From Epiperipatus broadwayi (Eukaryota > Onychophora > Udeonychophora > Euonychophora > Peripatidae): DNA of 64,000 nucleotides. Position 1 is the first letter of the stretch. Every line of letters begins with the position of its first letter. Below, one piece after another: positions 60,297 through 64,000 of the stretch. The position numbers and the translations under genes were made by a program. The notes beneath the pieces are model-generated. The model was not told the DNA's origin, did not search any database, and was given only the letters and a program-made list of their open reading frames with translations. The DNA lies in NCBI GenBank assembly GCA_028023455.1, contig JAQFVV010000562.1, forward strand, positions 62,001 to 126,000, read 5' to 3'.

Positions 60297-60360
60297 TATA
60301 ATCTGGTCCAACTGATGAGTGCTGGTTGAGCATGACATATGCATCTTGGGGATCATTATA
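60297..60360 (+). ncRNA. Hammerhead-like ribozyme with one core substitution
   Basis: Stem I has an outer helix (60297-60302 with 60355-60360, six pairs), a symmetric internal loop, and an inner helix (TCCAA 60307-60311 with TTGGG 60346-60350). The core CTGATGA is at 60312-60318. Stem II is GTGC/GCAT with loop TGGTTGA (60319-60333). The second core segment reads GACA (60334-60337) where GAAA is needed. Stem III is AT/AT around loop ATGC, with cleavage site C at 60345. The overall type I fold and internal loop are complete; the A14-to-C change probably inactivates it. It lies about 60 bases after a foldback hairpin. Confidence 0.6.
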
Positions 60361-62072
60361 CAGCTTTTATCTATTTTTTGTCATATGTTTATGATTGCAC
60401 ATCTCCATAAGATTTTAAAAGCAGTTAGAAACTAGTCCTTACCTTGCATGAGAGGGGTGTAGTGATTATTAAACTACAAAAATATTATAGTAGATGACTT
60501 TATAGTAGAATTAAGAGAATTATTTTAAACTCTTTATTAATAAATGTTTATACCACCAATCCTGATTTGCATTTATGTTTGGCCATTCTGTTTTTTTCTT
60601 TATATTACAATGAGCTTAATTTTTCTTTTACATTGGGAACAATTAAAGTCTCAAGGATTTTTCTGAAGGCTTTTTTTGTACTGGTTTATGTTTCCATTAA
60701 TGGAGATGTTGTTAGTACACAAACTGCTTCTTCAACTCTTAATATCAAAAAGTAATTGCTGGATCACTAGTAGAAAATACCTTTGTTCATAGATTTATTT
60801 GTAATGGTTCAGTGAAACAGTTAAATTATGTCATAAGTAAAGTCTTTTGTTTCAGTTAGCAAGTAACATTGGTAATTAACAAATTATAATTACAGACAAT
60901 TAATTGATATTCTTCATATTTGTTTCGATAAAGTGGTCTGCCAATAGCATATTTTCTTCTTATTTGAAAACTGATAGTAAACATAATTTTTTTAGTTTAT
61001 AAATGATTGCAATTTAGATGCTATTTATTCCATCCCTAATTCCACCATCATAAAAGGTTTGTGATTTACTTATTAGTAAGGAACAAACTCTGACATATGA
61101 GATACTTTTGTAGCTTGAGGATTTAAGAGATTTAAATGTTGTCTCTAGTTGATGTATATTTGTGTATTTTGTGTTAATTTTATTCATATTACTAATCGTT
61201 GTTAGCTTATATATTTCTTTTCCCATGTATTACATGCTTATAACTTTGCAGAAAATCGTTCTGAAGATAGGTATTTTAAGATAATCACAATTTTAAATAC
61301 AATAATTCAGTCTTTTGATATAATTTTGTTTTTGATAGTTACGACTAGTATTAATTTATTAATTGAAATCAAGAGAAATATATAATGATTATTATAACAG
61401 TAAATGAGAGTTATTTTAACAATTAGAATATTCTCTCAACAGATTTTGAAGAATTATGATTTTAAATAAAGAGTGAAAAGATTTTTAATAAATAAGTCAG
61501 ACCAAGATTTATAGATGTGAAATTTGGATATTTAATAGACGAACAAGATAAAGTGCACATTTTACAGCAGTGTATGGAAAAAATATTTAAGGCTAATAAA
61601 AAGAAACTTAATGTGAAATATATGGGTGAAAGAACAAGTGGAGACATTGGCGTTATTAAGAGAATTGAAAGATTGGTCTGGGCAATTGTTAAATGACAAG
61701 AGATAGGTAAAGGAAGTAAAAAACAGAATCTTAACTTAGTAAGGGAGTATATATGAGATGAAATGGATAAGAAATTTTCTGGAAAGTTATAGAAAAATTA
61801 TATAACAGAAGTTCTAGAATAAATTTGAAAATAATGATAATTTATAAATGGTTTAAGATTCTAAAATGTTGGTTATTTTATTCAAAACAATAATTACCTT
61901 AATTGAAATTTATAAAAAGTTGTGAGCATTTAGCTTTATAATAAAATTTGTATGTTATGTTTAAACATATTTTAATAAATAACTTTTGAAAATGAATTCA
62001 AAAGGCAATATTAATGCTTTCTTTTTACCTAAATATATATTTTAAATATTTTGTATATTGTTTCTTTTTTAG
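60361..62072. other. End of the 16.4-kb intron, no gene seen
   Basis: AT-rich with no recognised element. It ends in the acceptor TTTCTTTTTTAG. Short frames (for example 61014-61226 and 61462-61647 on the minus strand) show no family pattern. Confidence 0.4.
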
Positions 62073-62321
62073 AAACTTCCTGCTTTACAAGCTTTTTGTA
62101 TATTTGCAGCTTTGAGCATTCTGGGTGTATTTTTTTTCACATTATTTGTTTTTACAAGTTGCCTTGTTCTAGATTTCATTCGTTTTAAACAAAAACGTGA
62201 TGCTATTTGTTGTTGCATTATTTATGAAAATTATACTCCTGCTAACTGGACAAGAGGATTATATCTTCGAAAGTTTTTTAGAAACATTTATATTCCAATA
62301 CTTCTTGAACCATTTATAAAA
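62073..62321 (+). CDS. Exon of the Patched-related protein (end of the sterol-sensing domain and cytoplasmic linker)
   Basis: 249 nt, 83 codons, phase 0 at both sides, between acceptor TTTTTTAG and donor GTAAGT. It reads KLPALQAFCIFAALSILGVF, matching the LPAL..FC.YA..GI segment that follows the GATT end of the previous exon in Patched-domain proteins. Two hydrophobic spans (about residues 8-22 and 24-38) end in LVLDFIRFKQKRD, the typical DERR-like cytoplasmic boundary. The Cys-rich AICCCIIYENY and a linker RKFFRNIYIPILLEPFIK precede the next membrane helix, which lies beyond the donor and was not found before the window ends. Confidence 0.9.
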
Positions 62322-62999
62322 GTAAGTAATAAAATGAATATCGTATTTACAAACATATTTGAACAGTTTTCATTTTTTGTTTATTAATAATTTACAATAG
62401 TATTATGTAATTGCAAAGTAATTTTTAATTTTTCTTGTAACAATTTAATTCAATAATGAAAATGGACTTGTGTAAATTAAGAAAAGCTTTTTTACTGGTT
62501 TTAACATAATATGCTAATTTCTTTTGACTTAGTATGTTAAACATGCTCTCAACTAACTGGTAGTCACAATTATAGCAGCAACAGTTAAAAAAATATAATT
62601 TATAGAAGTGGAGAGTTACAGTGCATTGATTATAAAATGTAATTGAATTGATTTACATAATCCACTTTTTTGAAAGGGGAAAATGTGATTCTTTCTTATT
62701 GATAGTTTTCATATTATTGGTGATGTGCCAGGTCTCTTTGCATTTCATATTTCCCTCAGAGCAGACAATGCTATCAGTGGTAGTTTTGCATATGTGACCA
62801 TGCTTGATTTCATGCCTGAAGAATATAGATCTAACTTCAGCATTAGTTTTAACTGTATTGTATCAATATCTGTGCAATTGCAAGAATGGCCTGGGACTTA
62901 CAAAAATAAACAGCATTACAGTTTGTGTTGTTGCTTGTGATTTTGTGTACAACCTGAGAAAACTGCTCTGGGGGGGATTTTGTCTTTAGTGTTGTTAAT
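62322..62999. other. Start of the next intron
   Basis: Begins GTAAGT. No exon was recognised. Small frames at 62725-62989 lack a Patched-like pattern and splice signals. Confidence 0.4.
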
Positions 63000-63430
63000 T
63001 AAGTGGTTCATGGCAGGGTATGGGTGAAAACTTTATATATTTCTGAGAAAATTTTGCTTATGTTGTGAGTTGAACCCAGTATGTAGGCAGCAATATCCAG
63101 GGTTTTTCATCTTGTAGTGTAGATTTGTTTCTAATTTTAGTATAGAATATTTTAATGAGAACAGTGTGTTTGTCTCAAATGTTGCATAAATCCTTAATGT
63201 ATGTGTCTGTGTTCATTTCCCAGTTGGATTGAAATTTACATATATTGTAATTTCTATTCAAAAGTGCTTTGAGGGCTGTGAATTTATGAGAAATAAGTAT
63301 TAGTGATTCTGAACATATTACACCACACACATGGACAGGTTTAACCATTATTTTGTAATTCACTTGACAACCATCAAGATGAACATATAAATCCAGAAAT
63401 TGTATGCTTTTTGTATATCTTCATATTCTA
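63000..63430 (-). pseudogene. Possible reverse-transcriptase fragment (region after the palm), Penelope-like
   Basis: On the minus strand a reading from about 63425 gives FLDLYVHLDG, then VNYKIMVKPVHV and SHKFTALKALLNRN. The order FLD....DG.....Y.KP......SSH...K..... is that of the segment following the RT palm in Penelope-like and related elements. Only this piece is recognisable and it soon meets a stop. No endonuclease or palm was found nearby. Confidence 0.4.
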
Positions 63431-64000
63431 TAGTCCACTGTAGCGATGACTTCTGTATAAGGTCTTGTTTTATTTCATAAATTTTCACCTCTGGGGATCA
63501 AATATGGATATTGTTTACATATCACATGTATAACAGGCCTGGTATCTGATTGGTACTTTGGAAGAATGTCTTCTTCAAATTTCATTAATTTTATAGTATT
63601 AACCATCATTAATCCAAATTCAGACATTTAATGATATAGTCAATTTTATAGGATTGTACTTTGTAATATCTGTGTCTACAATAATCAAGACAATCTTCCT
63701 CCTCTCCATATATTATAATATCTATTATTGGTGTACTGCTTGTTAGACTGAAGGATTACTTCTGCTTTTTAAAGCATGCATTTGTTTAGCCTATTTGGGA
63801 TTGTGATGCTATTATATTAAAGATAGTTTATTTTGCACTATCATGTTTTTCTATTGAATACTGTACCCTGTTTGGAGGAAAGGATCCACACTAAATTTCT
63901 GGATACTCAATTAAATATTATCTTGAGAAATGTAACTGATATATCTAAGTCTACTCCACAGAGGTTTCCTGTTCTTTCACATATTTCTCCATCAAATATC
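63431..64000. other. Right window edge, no gene seen
   Basis: May include further decayed sequence of the element at 63000-63430 on the minus strand, but no reading could be followed. Confidence 0.3.

Noticed and set aside
1-64000. CRISPR array, bacterial operons or ribosome-binding sites
   Set aside because: Spliced animal gene and eukaryotic transposons throughout; the repeats are not of CRISPR type.

Overview
The window is very AT-rich eukaryotic DNA: a few short, well-conserved protein-coding exons with GT/AG boundaries sit in a very large amount of repetitive, mostly decayed transposon sequence. The repeat types (RTE-like and L1/Tx1-like LINEs, Penelope-like element with a GIY-YIG domain, Merlin, hAT, Ty3-type LTR elements, hammerhead ribozymes) and the single host gene point to a non-vertebrate animal with a low-GC genome. 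I cannot name the species from sequence alone.

Host gene. One plus-strand gene runs through the window: a Patched-related / patched-domain-containing (RND, sterol-sensing-domain) membrane protein. Four consecutive exons are visible at 8058-8178, 45310-45433, 45512-45672 and 62073-62321. Their splice phases agree and the encoded protein is continuous across them. The introns between them are about 37.1 kb, 78 bp and 16.4 kb. Both gene ends lie outside the window, so almost everything else here is probably intronic.

Layout. 1-8057: a decayed coding remnant on the minus strand (1-1124), a tRNA-like SINE piece (about 4470) and a 5'-truncated LINE with a 14-bp target duplication (4936-6702). 8179-45309 (giant intron): LINE tail fragments, two tandem-repeat blocks (10.3-11.4 kb), a gag-only LTR retrotransposon with 1.66-kb LTRs (13772-18540), a 60-bp perfect palindrome (20666), a pair of diverged direct repeats (22.4 and 24.4 kb), an RTE-like LINE split by a 2.5-kb TIR element made of tandem repeats (26341-28827), a full-length decayed Ty3-type element on the minus strand (29678-37169), and a Penelope-like RT/GIY-YIG reading frame (43710-44594). 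45673-62072 (second large intron): a foldback element carrying three hammerhead ribozyme copies (50661-51680), a Merlin transposon with an unusual long and partly scrambled inverted end (53741-55588), a hAT transposon (57656-60082), then a foldback hairpin and a further hammerhead-like motif (60297-60360). The right edge holds a weak reverse-transcriptase fragment on the minus strand.

Most striking. The hammerhead ribozymes at 50.8-51.6 kb and 60.3 kb have complete, checkable secondary structures. The 26.3-28.8 kb element is an unfamiliar TIR element inserted into a LINE. Several elements have (TA)n runs at their edges. No element looks clearly active: nearly all coding regions carry stops or frameshifts. 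The best preserved are the Penelope-like frame (open for 291 codons but truncated at its 5' side) and the Merlin transposase (one internal stop).
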